A program made the translations under genes and the position numbers. The notes beneath the pieces were generated by a model. It was not told where the DNA came from, searched no databases, and saw only the letters and a program-made list of their open reading frames with translations. DNA of 34,715 nucleotides from Pseudarthrobacter sp. AL07 (GTDB lineage: Bacteria > Actinomycetota > Actinomycetes > Actinomycetales > Micrococcaceae), in contig NZ_JASBRB010000030.1 of assembly GCF_029960665.1 (NCBI RefSeq), positions 1-34,715 of the forward strand. The letters are read 5' to 3'. The number at the start of each line of letters is the position of its first letter. The first letter of the stretch is position 1. Positions 23,942 to 32,508 of the stretch are shown piece by piece.

Positions 23942-25210
23942 ATGCTGGACCTAATACCTTCACTGGGAAGCTGGCGGCCCGCGGTCTCCGGCCAGCGCTG
24001 CGCCGTCGCCACCATCGTGGCCGCGGGAGGCTCCGTGCCCCGGCCGCTCGGCACCTCCATGCTTGTGTCGGAACACGGGGACGTCCTCGGCAGTCTCTCC
24101 GGCGGCTGCGTGGAGGGCGCCGTGGTGGCCGCCGCCCTTGAGGCCATGCGCGACGGCGGCAGCCGCCTTGAGTCGTTCGGCTACAGTGCCGAGGACGCGT
24201 TCGCCGTCGGACTCTCCTGTGGAGGAGAGCTGGAAGTCCACATCCAGCCGCTCGGTGCTGAATCCCCTGAACTATCTGTATTGCGCGGTTTTGGTGACGC
24301 TGGCCGCAGCGTGGCCGAAGGCCCCGCAGCCCGGGGGCTTGCCGCCCTGGCAGTCATCCGCCGGCTCGACGCGGGCGGAGGTGTGGTGGTCGTCGACGAT
24401 CCTGTGAGGTTCCGCGCCATGGAGTCGCCGGAACTCGCCATGCTGGTGGGCGACCATCCCGCTACTGTTTTTGCGGCGGCAGCCCAACTCGAACCGCTGC
24501 TCCAAGGCGGCCGCGCGGGCCTTATCCGGCTTGCACCTCCCGCCGGCTGCACCGGCGGCTCGGAGGAAACACAGCCCGAACCCATCACGCTGTTCGTGGA
24601 AAGCCGGCTCCCCGCCGCGCGCATGCTCATTTTCGGCGCCAACGACTTCGGCGCCGCGCTGCTCCCGGCCGGGAATCTCCTCGGCTACGACGTCACGCTC
24701 TGCGACGCCCGCCCCGCGTTCTCCCGGCAAAGCCGCTTCCTCGCCGCCAACCAGGTGGTCACTGACTGGCCGCACCGCTACCTTGCCGCAGAAGCAGCCG
24801 CAGGACGCGTGGACGGCCGCACCGTGGTGTGCGTGCTGACCCACGACCCCAAGTTCGACATCCCGCTGCTGGAAACCGCGCTCGGACTGGGCCTCGCCTA
24901 TGTGGGCGCCATGGGTTCGCGGCGAAGCCACCGCCAGCGCATCGACGCGCTGCTCGCGGACGGCACGCCGGCCGAGGCATTGGAGCGGCTCCATTCGCCC
25001 ATCGGACTCGATCTGGGCGCGGTCACCCCGGCCGAGGTCGCGGTGTCCATTACGGCCGAGATCATCGCCTCCCGTGGCCGGGCCGGACGAGCCAGCACCA
25101 GGCCGGCGCCGCTCAAGGCATCCTCGCTCAAGGACGGCTCCGGCCCCATCCACCCCACATCAGAACCGCGCTCCACGCACGAACCCCTCCAGGAGAACCC
25201 ATGGACATGA
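23942..25210 (+). CDS. xdhC: XdhC-type xanthine dehydrogenase maturation factor
   Basis: It binds the molybdenum cofactor and assists its sulfuration and insertion into xanthine dehydrogenase in the cytoplasm. The protein has 422 residues. The N-terminal XdhC/CoxI domain has ATIVAAGGSVPRPLGTSMLV and GSLSGGCVEGAVV with its conserved cysteine. The C-terminal Rossmann-like domain starts at about 215 (ARMLIFGANDFGAALLPAGN) and has VLTHDPKFD and YVGAMGSRRSHRQR. The last 45 residues are a polar tail produced where the gene overlaps the next start by ten bases. It is first in the operon with the FAD and Fe-S/Mo subunits. AAAGGAC precedes the ATG by about ten bases. Confidence 0.92.
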   Translation: MLDLIPSLGSWRPAVSGQRCAVATIVAAGGSVPRPLGTSMLVSEHGDVLGSLSGGCVEGAVVAAALEAMRDGGSRLESFGYSAEDAFAVGLSCGGELEVHIQPLGAESPELSVLRGFGDAGRSVAEGPAARGLAALAVIRRLDAGGGVVVVDDPVRFRAMESPELAMLVGDHPATVFAAAAQLEPLLQGGRAGLIRLAPPAGCTGGSEETQPEPITLFVESRLPAARMLIFGANDFGAALLPAGNLLGYDVTLCDARPAFSRQSRFLAANQVVTDWPHRYLAAEAAAGRVDGRTVVCVLTHDPKFDIPLLETALGLGLAYVGAMGSRRSHRQRIDALLADGTPAEALERLHSPIGLDLGAVTPAEVAVSITAEIIASRGRAGRASTRPAPLKASSLKDGSGPIHPTSEPRSTHEPLQENPWT

Positions 25211-26145
25211 ACACCATCGAGGCCGTCGTCCCAACGACGGACCCCACCGACTGGCGCCACGGCGATGCCTGGCTCGCCGGCGGCACGGTGCTCTTCTCCT
25301 ACGGCAGTACTGTACTGAAACGGCTGCTGGATCTGGGTGAAGCGGGCTGGCCGGCGGTGACCGTGAGCGACGCCGGGATTGAACTGGCCGCCACGTGCAC
25401 CGTCGCGGAGCTCTACGCCCTGCCGGGTTCGGAGGCAGTTGCCGACAGGGACTGGCCGGGCCTGGACTTGTTCCGTCCATGCTGCGACTCCTTCGTGGCA
25501 TCCTTCAAGATCTGGAACATGTCCACCGTAGGCGGCAACCTGTGCACCTCGCTCCCGGCGGGACCCATGATCTCGCTCTGCGCCGGGCTGGACGCCACCG
25601 CCACCATCCTTGGCCCCGGTGGCAGCAGCCGCACGGTCCCGGTGGCCACGTTCATCACCGGGGACGGGCAAAACAGCCTGGCACCCGGCGAGTTGCTGCG
25701 CAGCATCCATATCCCGGCGTCGGCCGTGTCCGCGAAAGTGGCCTTCCGGCGGCTCTCGCTCAGCAACCTCGGCCGTTCCGGGGTGCTGCTGATCGGACGG
25801 CGGGATGCTGACGGCGGCCTGGTCCTCACCGTCACCGCCGCCACCAAACGCCCCGTGCAGCTGCGGTTCACCGCTGCCAAGATGGCTGGCCCCGCGGCCC
25901 TGGCGGCCGCCGTCGGGAACGCCATTCCCGCGGAGCTGTACCACGACGACATCCACGGGCTGCCCGAGTGGCGCCGGGACATGACCCTCCGGCTTGCCGA
26001 GGAGATCCGTGCGGAACTGCTGGAGGAACGGCTCACCGTGTCGGGCGATTTCTGGACCGGACCGTCCGGCCGGCCGCACGCCACGTCGCCGCAGCCGAGC
26101 GCGCAACCCGCAACAACACAGAACAAGCAGCAGAAGGAGGCCTGA
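25201..26145 (+). CDS. Xanthine dehydrogenase FAD-binding subunit
   Basis: This 314-residue flavin subunit passes electrons from the Fe-S clusters to NAD+. FAD-binding motifs of the family are [13 protein letters not shown] (about 24-36) and [15 protein letters not shown] (about 111-125). The CO-dehydrogenase-flavoprotein C-terminal domain follows from about 170 ([19 protein letters not shown]). The ATG at 25201 has AGGAG six bases upstream and overlaps the end of xdhC; an ATG at 25207 is an alternative. The C-terminal 30 residues are Pro/Gln/Thr-rich and probably disordered. The next gene starts two bases after the stop. Confidence 0.92.
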   Translation: MDMNTIEAVVPTTDPTDWRHGDAWLAGGTVLFSYGSTVLKRLLDLGEAGWPAVTVSDAGIELAATCTVAELYALPGSEAVADRDWPGLDLFRPCCDSFVASFKIWNMSTVGGNLCTSLPAGPMISLCAGLDATATILGPGGSSRTVPVATFITGDGQNSLAPGELLRSIHIPASAVSAKVAFRRLSLSNLGRSGVLLIGRRDADGGLVLTVTAATKRPVQLRFTAAKMAGPAALAAAVGNAIPAELYHDDIHGLPEWRRDMTLRLAEEIRAELLEERLTVSGDFWTGPSGRPHATSPQPSAQPATTQNKQQKEA

Positions 26146-26147
26146 GC

Positions 26148-29003
26148 ATGGCAATCGAAATCAACGGCACCGCCACCGGGACCACACCCCGCCCCGGCCA
26201 GTGCCTGCGCACGTTCCTGCGCGAACAGGGCAACTTCGGCGTCAAGAAGGGCTGCGACGGCGGCGACTGCGGGGCCTGCACCGTCCACGTGGACGGCACC
26301 CCCGTGCACAGCTGCATCTACCCGGCCGTCCGCGCGGAGGGCAGGTCCGTTACCACCATCGAAGGCCTCGCCGGGACGTCCGGTGCAACGGGCGGTGCGC
26401 TGCATCCCGTGCAGGAACAGTTCCTGGCCGAACAGGGCTTCCAATGCGGCTTCTGCACCGCCGGCATGATGATGACCGCAGCCACCTTCGATGACGAACA
26501 GAAGGCCAACCTGCCCCGCAGCCTCAAGGGCAACCTCTGCCGCTGCACGGGCTACCGTTCCATCGCGGACGCCGTCTGCGGGACCGGTTCAGCGGGGAAG
26601 CACAATCACGACGGCGGCGCGGCAGCTGGCGCGGTGCGTCCGGCTTCCGCCGCCGGAACCACCGCCGCGGGCACCTCGGCATCCCGGGCCGGGCAGCTCG
26701 GCGACAACGTGCCCGCCCCGGCGGGCGCCGCCGTCGTCACCGGCACCGCCCGCTACACCCTCGATGTCCCGGCTGACGAGCTCCAGGGCCTGCTGCACCT
26801 GAAGCTGCTGCGCTCGCCCCACGCCCATGCCCGGGTTGTCTCCATCGACGGGACGGCCGCGCTCCAGGTGCCCGGCGTCGTCGCGGTCTTCACCCACGAG
26901 GACGCCCCGGCGCAGCACTTCTCCACCGCCCAGCACGAGCTCTACACCGATGACCCCGACGACACCCGGGTCCTCGATGACGTGGTGCGGTTCATTGGCC
27001 AGCGGGTGGCCGCCGTTGTGGCCGAATCCGTGGGTGCCGCCGAGGCCGGGGCCCGCGCCCTGCAGGTGGAATACGAGCTGCTGGACACAGTCTTCAGCCC
27101 GCAGGACGCCATGCTGCCCGGCGCTCCAGCCCTGCACGGTGAGAAGGACGCCGGGAAGGCCAGAATTTCGCGTCCGCGGCAGAACGTGGTGGCCGAGCTG
27201 CATTCGGAGCTGGGCAGCGTGGCGGACGGGTTCGCCGCTGCCGATTTCATCCACGAGCACACGTACAGGACCCAGCGGGTGCAGCACGTTGCACTGGAAA
27301 CCCATTCCTCCATTGCCTGGCTCGACGAGGAAGACCGCCTCGTGGTCCGGACCTCCAGCCAGGTCCCGTTCCTGGTCCGGCGCACGCTGGGCCGGGTGTT
27401 CGACCTGCCGGAGGACCGCATCCGCGTGGTGGCCGGCCGCGTGGGCGGCGGCTTCGGCGGCAAGCAGGAAGTACTCACCGAGGACCTCGTTACCCTCGCC
27501 GCACTCACGCTGCGCCGGCCCGTGCAGGTGGAGTTCACCCGCACGGAGCAGTTCACCGCCACCACCACGCGACACCCCTTCACCATCAAGCTCAAGGCAG
27601 GCGCCAGCAAAGACGGGCTCCTCACGGCGCTGCAGCTGGACGTGGTCACCAACACCGGTGCCTACGGCAACCACGCGCCCGGCGTGATGTTCCACGGCTG
27701 CGGCGAATCGCTGGCCGTGTACAAGTGCGCCAACAAGAAAGTGGACGCGCATGCCGTCTACACCAACACCGTGCCGGCCGGGGCGTTCCGGGGCTACGGG
27801 TTGAGCCAGATGATCTTCGCGATCGAGTCGGCCATCGATGAGCTGGCTGTTGGCATCGGGATGGATCCGCTGGAATTCCGGCGCCGGAACATGGTGCGCG
27901 AAGGCGATGACATGCTCTCCACCAACCCCGAGCCTGAGGAGGACGTCCACTACGGCAGCTACGGCCTGGACCAGTGCATCTCCCTGGTGCGGGACGCCCT
28001 GGACCGCGGCAAGCAACGCTACCGCGATGCCGGCCTCGATGATCTCGGCCCGGACTGGGTCACCGGGGAAGGGGCCGCGCTTTCCATGATCGACACGGTC
28101 CCGCCCCGCGGCCACTTCGCCCACACCCGCGTGAGCCTGCTCCCGGACGGAACGTTCGCGGCCGACGTCGGAACCGCCGAATTCGGCAACGGCACCACCA
28201 CCGTGCACGCCCAGCTGGCCGCGACGGCGCTCTCCACCACGGCAGCCAGGGTGGCCGTGCGGCAGTCTGATACCGATCTGGTGGAGCACGATACCGGCGC
28301 ATTCGGCTCGGCCGGGACGGTGGTGGCCGGCAAAGCCACACTCCTGGCGGCCACCGGGCTCGCATCCCGGATCATTACCGTTGCGGCGGCGCTGACCGGG
28401 GTTCCGGAGACTGAATGCGCGCTCGACGGCGGCGGTGTGGACTGTGCCGGGCGGCGGGTTACGCTCGAGGACATCCATGGCGCCGCGCAGCACCAGGGCG
28501 TGCAGCTTGCCGTCGAGGGCAACTGGGACGGGACCCCGCGGTCGGTGGCGTTCAACGTCCACGGCTTCCGGGTAGCGGTCAACACGGGTACAGGCGAGCT
28601 GCGGATCCTGCAGAGCGTGCAGGCCGCCGACGCCGGTGTGGTGGTCAATCCGCGGCAGTGCCGTGGCCAGATCGAAGGAGGCATCGCGCAGGCGCTGGGC
28701 GCTGCACTGTATGAGGAGGTCCGGGTGGACGACGCCGGCCGGGTCACCACGGATATCCTGCGGCAGTACCGCATCCCGTCTTTCGCGGACGTGCCGCGCA
28801 GCGAGGTCTACTTCGCTTCAACCAACGACCAAATGGGCCCGCTCGGGGCAAAGTCCATGAGCGAGAGCCCGTTCAATCCAGTGGCGCCGGCTCTGGCCAA
28901 CGCCATCCGGAACGCTACCGGGGTCCGGTTCGCGGAGCTGCCGATCGGACGGGACAGGATCTACCTCGGCCTGAAGGAAGGAACGTTAATCCACTCCCGC
29001 TAA
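26148..29003 (+). CDS. Xanthine dehydrogenase, fused Fe-S and molybdopterin subunit
   Basis: This 951-residue catalytic subunit oxidises hypoxanthine and xanthine to urate. Residues 1-145 are the two-cluster iron-sulfur domain: Cys36, 41, 44 and 56 ([13 protein letters not shown]) and Cys100, 103, 131 and 133 ([19 protein letters not shown]). A linker of about 45 residues rich in Ala, Gly and Thr follows. From about 185 come the molybdopterin domains, with [12 protein letters not shown] near 433, [12 protein letters not shown] near 543 and the catalytic Glu906 in [19 protein letters not shown] precedes the ATG by seven bases. FAD is carried by the separate upstream gene, so fusion of Fe-S directly to Mo is notable. 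Specificity for purines is inferred from the neighbourhood. Confidence 0.92.
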   Translation: MAIEINGTATGTTPRPGQCLRTFLREQGNFGVKKGCDGGDCGACTVHVDGTPVHSCIYPAVRAEGRSVTTIEGLAGTSGATGGALHPVQEQFLAEQGFQCGFCTAGMMMTAATFDDEQKANLPRSLKGNLCRCTGYRSIADAVCGTGSAGKHNHDGGAAAGAVRPASAAGTTAAGTSASRAGQLGDNVPAPAGAAVVTGTARYTLDVPADELQGLLHLKLLRSPHAHARVVSIDGTAALQVPGVVAVFTHEDAPAQHFSTAQHELYTDDPDDTRVLDDVVRFIGQRVAAVVAESVGAAEAGARALQVEYELLDTVFSPQDAMLPGAPALHGEKDAGKARISRPRQNVVAELHSELGSVADGFAAADFIHEHTYRTQRVQHVALETHSSIAWLDEEDRLVVRTSSQVPFLVRRTLGRVFDLPEDRIRVVAGRVGGGFGGKQEVLTEDLVTLAALTLRRPVQVEFTRTEQFTATTTRHPFTIKLKAGASKDGLLTALQLDVVTNTGAYGNHAPGVMFHGCGESLAVYKCANKKVDAHAVYTNTVPAGAFRGYGLSQMIFAIESAIDELAVGIGMDPLEFRRRNMVREGDDMLSTNPEPEEDVHYGSYGLDQCISLVRDALDRGKQRYRDAGLDDLGPDWVTGEGAALSMIDTVPPRGHFAHTRVSLLPDGTFAADVGTAEFGNGTTTVHAQLAATALSTTAARVAVRQSDTDLVEHDTGAFGSAGTVVAGKATLLAATGLASRIITVAAALTGVPETECALDGGGVDCAGRRVTLEDIHGAAQHQGVQLAVEGNWDGTPRSVAFNVHGFRVAVNTGTGELRILQSVQAADAGVVVNPRQCRGQIEGGIAQALGAALYEEVRVDDAGRVTTDILRQYRIPSFADVPRSEVYFASTNDQMGPLGAKSMSESPFNPVAPALANAIRNATGVRFAELPIGRDRIYLGLKEGTLIHSR

Positions 29004-29005
29004 AC

Positions 29006-29068
29006 CAACGCGGGGTCAGATACGGCCCATGGAGCGGGGTTTATTGGGCCAGATCTGACCCCGCGTTG
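29006..29068. repeat. Dispersed hairpin repeat, copy 2
   Basis: CAACGCGGGGTCAGATACGG and the complementary end AGATCTGACCCCGCGTTG form a long stem with a loop differing from the other copies. It begins two bases after the xanthine dehydrogenase stop and probably serves as its terminator. Arms are shared with 21325-21389 and 32446-32508. Confidence 0.85.
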
Positions 29069-29112
29069 CTGTCGAAGCAACCGTTTGTGACCGGGCCTGT
29101 TCCGGCAACCCT

Positions 29113-29142
29113 TGACTGATGCGTGATCCGGGTCATACCGTT
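29113..29142 (+). promoter_or_regulatory. Promoter of the NCS1 permease operon
   Basis: TTGACT (29113-29118), an 18-base spacer and TACCGT (29137-29142) match the actinobacterial housekeeping pattern. The architecture is the same as at 18177-18206. The stretch 29069-29264 holds this promoter, the operator at 29164 and a leader of about 115 bases, with no gene seen. Confidence 0.55.
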
Positions 29143-29163
29143 ATTTCACTACTCGATACCCAC

Positions 29164-29180
29164 TTTCCGTATTGTGGAAA
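29164..29180. promoter_or_regulatory. Operator palindrome before the NCS1 permease
   Basis: TTTCCGTATTGTGGAAA has five-base inverted arms around seven bases. Its 15-base core agrees at 12 of 15 positions with TTCCACTTTGTGGAA at 18229. It starts 22 bases after the -10 box, the same spacing as at the small gene. Confidence 0.55.
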
Positions 29181-29264
29181 TTGCAACGACGCTCCTGCCG
29201 GTCGTTTCCGGCATTAATCACACTGCGGAACGCATGGAAGACATCTTCAAGAAGTGAGACCACG

Positions 29265-30839
29265 ATGCAGACAACCCCGTTGAACGGCGTCGATCCGACA
29301 CCCGGGCCAGCCGTTGACATTGACCAGGGCAAAGCTGCCTACCCCTCCGTGGGGGTCGACGCGCTTTGCGATGCAGCCAGCGCCGCCTCCGGCAGAACGA
29401 TCAGCCCTACCCTCTACAACGTCGACCTTGCCCCGACGAAGCGGGAAGGTCGCCGCTGGACCAGCTACAGTATTTTCACGCTCTGGGCCAACGACGTCCA
29501 CAGCCTCGGCAACTATGCGTTCGCCATCGGCCTTTTCGCCCTTGGGCTTGGAGGCTGGCAGATCCTCCTTGCCTTGGGCATCGGAGCCGTACTGCTCTTT
29601 GCCCTGCTCAACTTTTCCGGCTTCATGGGGGTCAAGACCGGCGTACCGTTCCCTGTCATGAGCCGGATCAGCTTCGGTATCCGCGGTGCCCAGATCTCCA
29701 GCCTGCTCCGCGGCGCCGTCGCCATCGCCTGGTTTGGGATCCAGACGTACCTGGCCTCGGTGGTCCTCCGCGTAATGCTCGTGGCCATGGTCCCCTCCCT
29801 CAAGGAGCTGGATGGCAACTCCATCATGGGCCTGTCCACACTCGGCTGGATTGCCTTCGTTGCACTGTGGATCGTCCAGCTGGTCATCGTCAGTTTCGGC
29901 ATGGAAATGATCCGCAAGTATGAGGCCTTCGCCGGGCCCATCATCCTGGTGACCATGGCCGCCATCGCCATCTGGATCTTCGCGGAAGCCGGCGGCTCTA
30001 TCGCCTGGGCACCGGACAATGCGCTCGAAGGCGCCGACATGTGGCGCACCATCTTTGCCGGCGGCGCACTGTGGGTCTCCATCTACGGAACCTTCGTCCT
30101 GAACTTCTGCGACTTCACCCGCTCGGCGGTCTCCAAAAAGGCCGTGGTCCGCGGAAACTTCTGGGGCATCCCCATCAACATGCTCGTCTTCGGTGCCATC
30201 GTGGTCATCATGGCAGGCGGCCAGTTCAAAATCAGTGGCAAGATCATCGAGAGCCCCTCGGACATTGTCCAGACCATCCCGAACACACTCTTCCTTGTCC
30301 TGGCATGCCTGGCCCTGCTGATCCTGACCATCGCCGTGAACCTGATGGCCAACTTCGTGGCCCCCGTCTATGCACTGACGAACCTGTTCCCCAAGCACCT
30401 GAATTTCCGCAAGGCGGCCTGGGTCAGCGGTACGATCGGCCTCATCATCCTTCCCTGGAACCTCTACAACAACCCCCTGGTCATTGTGTACTTCCTCGGC
30501 GGACTGGGCGCGCTGCTGGGGCCGCTGTTCGGCGTGGTCATGGCAGATTACTGGCTGCTTCGCCGCGGCAAGGTCAATGTGCCGGAGCTCTACATCGAGT
30601 CGCCCGCGGGAGCTTACTACTACAAAAAGGGTTACAACCCCAAAGCGATCATGGCACTGATACCGGCTGCCACCGTCGCCCTCGTGATTGCTTTTGTCCC
30701 GGCCTTCGAGGGAGCCGCCCCGTTCTCCTGGTTCTTCGCAGCAGGCATCGCGGCAGTGGTGTACTACCGGATTGCGGATCGCAAGCAGCAGTTCGACGAC
30801 GTCGACGGCGAGCCCATCGCCATCGTCAGCACCCACTAA
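29265..30839 (+). CDS. NCS1 family allantoin/hydantoin permease
   Basis: This is a 524-residue sodium- or proton-coupled importer with 12 hydrophobic segments, of the Mhp1/PucI type. Landmarks are RRWTSYSIFTLWANDVHSLG ahead of the first helix, VPFPVMSRISFGIRGAQIS, the substrate-site segment AIAWFGIQTYLAS, and FVLNFCDFTRSAVSKK. Mhp1 of Microbacterium carries 5-substituted hydantoins and PucI carries allantoin, itself a hydantoin, so allantoin or a hydantoin is the likely substrate. The ATG at 29265 is chosen because homology begins soon after and the frame upstream crosses the operator; its ribosome site is weak. The racemase-like gene follows after 28 bases. Confidence 0.92.
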   Translation: MQTTPLNGVDPTPGPAVDIDQGKAAYPSVGVDALCDAASAASGRTISPTLYNVDLAPTKREGRRWTSYSIFTLWANDVHSLGNYAFAIGLFALGLGGWQILLALGIGAVLLFALLNFSGFMGVKTGVPFPVMSRISFGIRGAQISSLLRGAVAIAWFGIQTYLASVVLRVMLVAMVPSLKELDGNSIMGLSTLGWIAFVALWIVQLVIVSFGMEMIRKYEAFAGPIILVTMAAIAIWIFAEAGGSIAWAPDNALEGADMWRTIFAGGALWVSIYGTFVLNFCDFTRSAVSKKAVVRGNFWGIPINMLVFGAIVVIMAGGQFKISGKIIESPSDIVQTIPNTLFLVLACLALLILTIAVNLMANFVAPVYALTNLFPKHLNFRKAAWVSGTIGLIILPWNLYNNPLVIVYFLGGLGALLGPLFGVVMADYWLLRRGKVNVPELYIESPAGAYYYKKGYNPKAIMALIPAATVALVIAFVPAFEGAAPFSWFFAAGIAAVVYYRIADRKQQFDDVDGEPIAIVSTH

Positions 30840-30867
30840 CCAACCTGTCCCGAAAGAGAACAGCACC

Positions 30868-31611
30868 ATGCGCATCCTTGTGGCCAACGTCAACACCACT
30901 CAGTCCATGACCGATTCGATCGCCGCTCAGGCACGGCAGGCTGCGCTTCCGGAGACGGAGATCGTGGGAATCACTCCCCGCTTCGGCGCCGACTCCTGCG
31001 AGGGGAACTTTGAGAGTTACCTCGCGGCCATCGCCGTCATGGACGCCGTGGTCAGTTACCCGGAACCCTTCGACGCCGTCATCCAGGCAGGCTACGGCGA
31101 ACACGGCCGCGAAGGGCTCCAGGAGTTACTCGACGTTCCGGTCGTGGACATCACCGAGGCGGCCGCGAGCACCGCGATGTTCCTGGGCCACAAGTACTCC
31201 GTGATCACCACCCTGGACCGTGCCGTTCCGCTGATCGAGGACCGGCTGAAGCTGGCCGGTCTCGACGCCCGCTGCGCCTCGGTCCGGGCCAGTGGCATGG
31301 CCGTCCTGGAACTGGAGGAGGAGCCGGAGCGCGCTGTGGAAGCCATCATCGAACAGGCGCTGCTGGCCGTCCGCGAGGACAAAGCGGAAGTCATTGTGCT
31401 TGGCTGCGGCGGCATGGCCGGCCTTGATGAGGAGATCCGCAAGCGGGCGGGCGTCCCCGTGGTGGACGGCGTGGCCGCTGCTGTCACGATTGCGGAATCT
31501 CTGGTCCGGCTGCGGCTGAGCACCTCAAAGGTCCGGACGTACGCCACTCCGCGGCCCAAGACAGTCATAGGCTGGCCGATAACGGCGGCGGAAGTACCCG
31601 CCGCACTTTAG
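30868..31611 (+). CDS. Asp/Glu/hydantoin racemase-family protein with one active-site cysteine
   Basis: This 247-residue two-domain protein belongs to the Asp/Glu racemase superfamily, which includes hydantoin racemase and allantoin racemase (HpxA) as well as arylmalonate decarboxylase. It opens with MRILVANVNTTQSMTDSI, typical of hydantoin racemases. The second catalytic cysteine is present as Cys180 in VIVLGCGGMAGL. The first, expected in a VIACF-type motif near residue 75-79, is replaced: the segment reads AVIQAGYGEHG with Gly75. Two-cysteine members racemise; a Gly/Cys pair is what arylmalonate decarboxylase has. Context (NCS1 permease before, SDR after) favours hydantoin or ureide chemistry, but racemisation by the usual mechanism is doubtful. 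Confidence 0.8.
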   Translation: MRILVANVNTTQSMTDSIAAQARQAALPETEIVGITPRFGADSCEGNFESYLAAIAVMDAVVSYPEPFDAVIQAGYGEHGREGLQELLDVPVVDITEAAASTAMFLGHKYSVITTLDRAVPLIEDRLKLAGLDARCASVRASGMAVLELEEEPERAVEAIIEQALLAVREDKAEVIVLGCGGMAGLDEEIRKRAGVPVVDGVAAAVTIAESLVRLRLSTSKVRTYATPRPKTVIGWPITAAEVPAAL

Positions 31612-31653
31612 GCCGGCGGTCAACAGCCCGGCCTCAACACAAGGAGCGACCCC

Positions 31654-32433
31654 ATGACTGCAACCCACCGGCCCGTAAAACCCCACCGGCCGGCACCGGT
31701 CGCCGTCGTGACCGGTGCCGGTTCCGGGATTGGCAGGGCCGTGGCGCGGCTCCTGCTGGCCGACGGCTACCGCGTGGTGTTGGCCGGCCGCCGTGAGGCT
31801 CCGCTACTGGAGTCCGCGGCCGGCCACCGCCAGGCGCTCACGGTGCCCTGCGACATAACAGCGCCCGACGACGTCGAGCGCCTTTTCGCTGCTGCCGCCG
31901 GGACATGGGGGAGGGTTGACCTGCTGTTTAACAACGCCGGCGTGTTCGGCCCGGCCGCGTCGGTGGATGAAATCAGCATTGCCGACTGGGACGCTGTGGT
32001 GGCGGTGAACCTGACCGGCTCGATGCTGTGCGCCGCCGCGGCGGTCCGGGCCATGAAATCCCAGAACCCGCAGGGTGGCCGGATCATCAACAACGGGTCC
32101 ATTTCAGCGCATTCGCCGCGGCCGCGGACAGTGGCCTATACCGTCACCAAACACGCCATGACGGGCTTGACCAAGAGCATTGAGCTGGACGGCAGGGGCT
32201 TCGGCATCACCTGCGGCCAGATCGACATCGGAAACACAGCCACGGACATCATGGCCACCATCGGTGTGGACTCCGGAGCCCTGCAGGCTGACGGCAGCCG
32301 CAGGGTGGAGCCCACCTTCCCGGTGCAGGACGCCGCGCGTGCCGTGCTGCTGATGGCTGGCATGCCGCCGTCGGCCAGTATGGGCTCGGTGGTTATCACC
32401 GCCGCCGGAATGCCGTTCATCGGCCGGGGCTAA
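31654..32433 (+). CDS. Short-chain dehydrogenase/reductase
   Basis: This 259-residue NAD(P)-dependent oxidoreductase of the classical SDR family has the dinucleotide loop TGAGSGIG near residue 20, NNAG (about 90), the catalytic serine in INNGSISAH and the catalytic pair Tyr-x-x-x-Lys in AYTVTKHA. The residues after the second strand, AGRRE, with basic arginines, favour NADP(H). It ends the operon of permease, racemase-like enzyme and SDR (42 bases after the latter). AAGGAG precedes the ATG by about seven bases. The substrate is unknown; reduction or oxidation of the racemase-family product is a reasonable guess. It converges with the nucleotidyltransferase gene across a hairpin repeat. Confidence 0.88.
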   Translation: MTATHRPVKPHRPAPVAVVTGAGSGIGRAVARLLLADGYRVVLAGRREAPLLESAAGHRQALTVPCDITAPDDVERLFAAAAGTWGRVDLLFNNAGVFGPAASVDEISIADWDAVVAVNLTGSMLCAAAAVRAMKSQNPQGGRIINNGSISAHSPRPRTVAYTVTKHAMTGLTKSIELDGRGFGITCGQIDIGNTATDIMATIGVDSGALQADGSRRVEPTFPVQDAARAVLLMAGMPPSASMGSVVITAAGMPFIGRG

Positions 32434-32445
32434 GAGCGATGAAAC

Positions 32446-32508
32446 CAACGCGGGGTCAGATAGGGCCCATGTTGCTAGGCTTTATGGGCCGTATCTGACC
32501 CCGCGTTG
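32446..32508. repeat. Dispersed hairpin repeat, copy 3, overlapping a gene end
   Basis: CAACGCGGGGTCAGATAGGG and the complementary right end GTATCTGACCCCGCGTTG form the stem. It lies between the converging SDR and nucleotidyltransferase genes. Unlike the other copies it is partly coding: minus-strand translation of the repeat supplies the last codons and the TGA stop of the nucleotidyltransferase. Confidence 0.85.

Noticed and set aside
26589..28562. 657-codon open frame on the minus strand opposite xanthine dehydrogenase
   Set aside because: It is a shadow of the Fe-S/Mo subunit; the sequence is His/Gly/Val-rich with no family match and no ribosome site.
29247..30899. 550-codon open frame on the minus strand opposite the NCS1 permease
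   Set aside because: It is an acidic, low-complexity translation typical of the antisense of a membrane protein gene; the plus-strand permease is certain.
21325..32508. CRISPR-like interpretation of the recurring GCGGGGTCA hairpins
   Set aside because: Copies are kilobases apart, each is a single palindrome, and there are no spacer arrays or cas genes.
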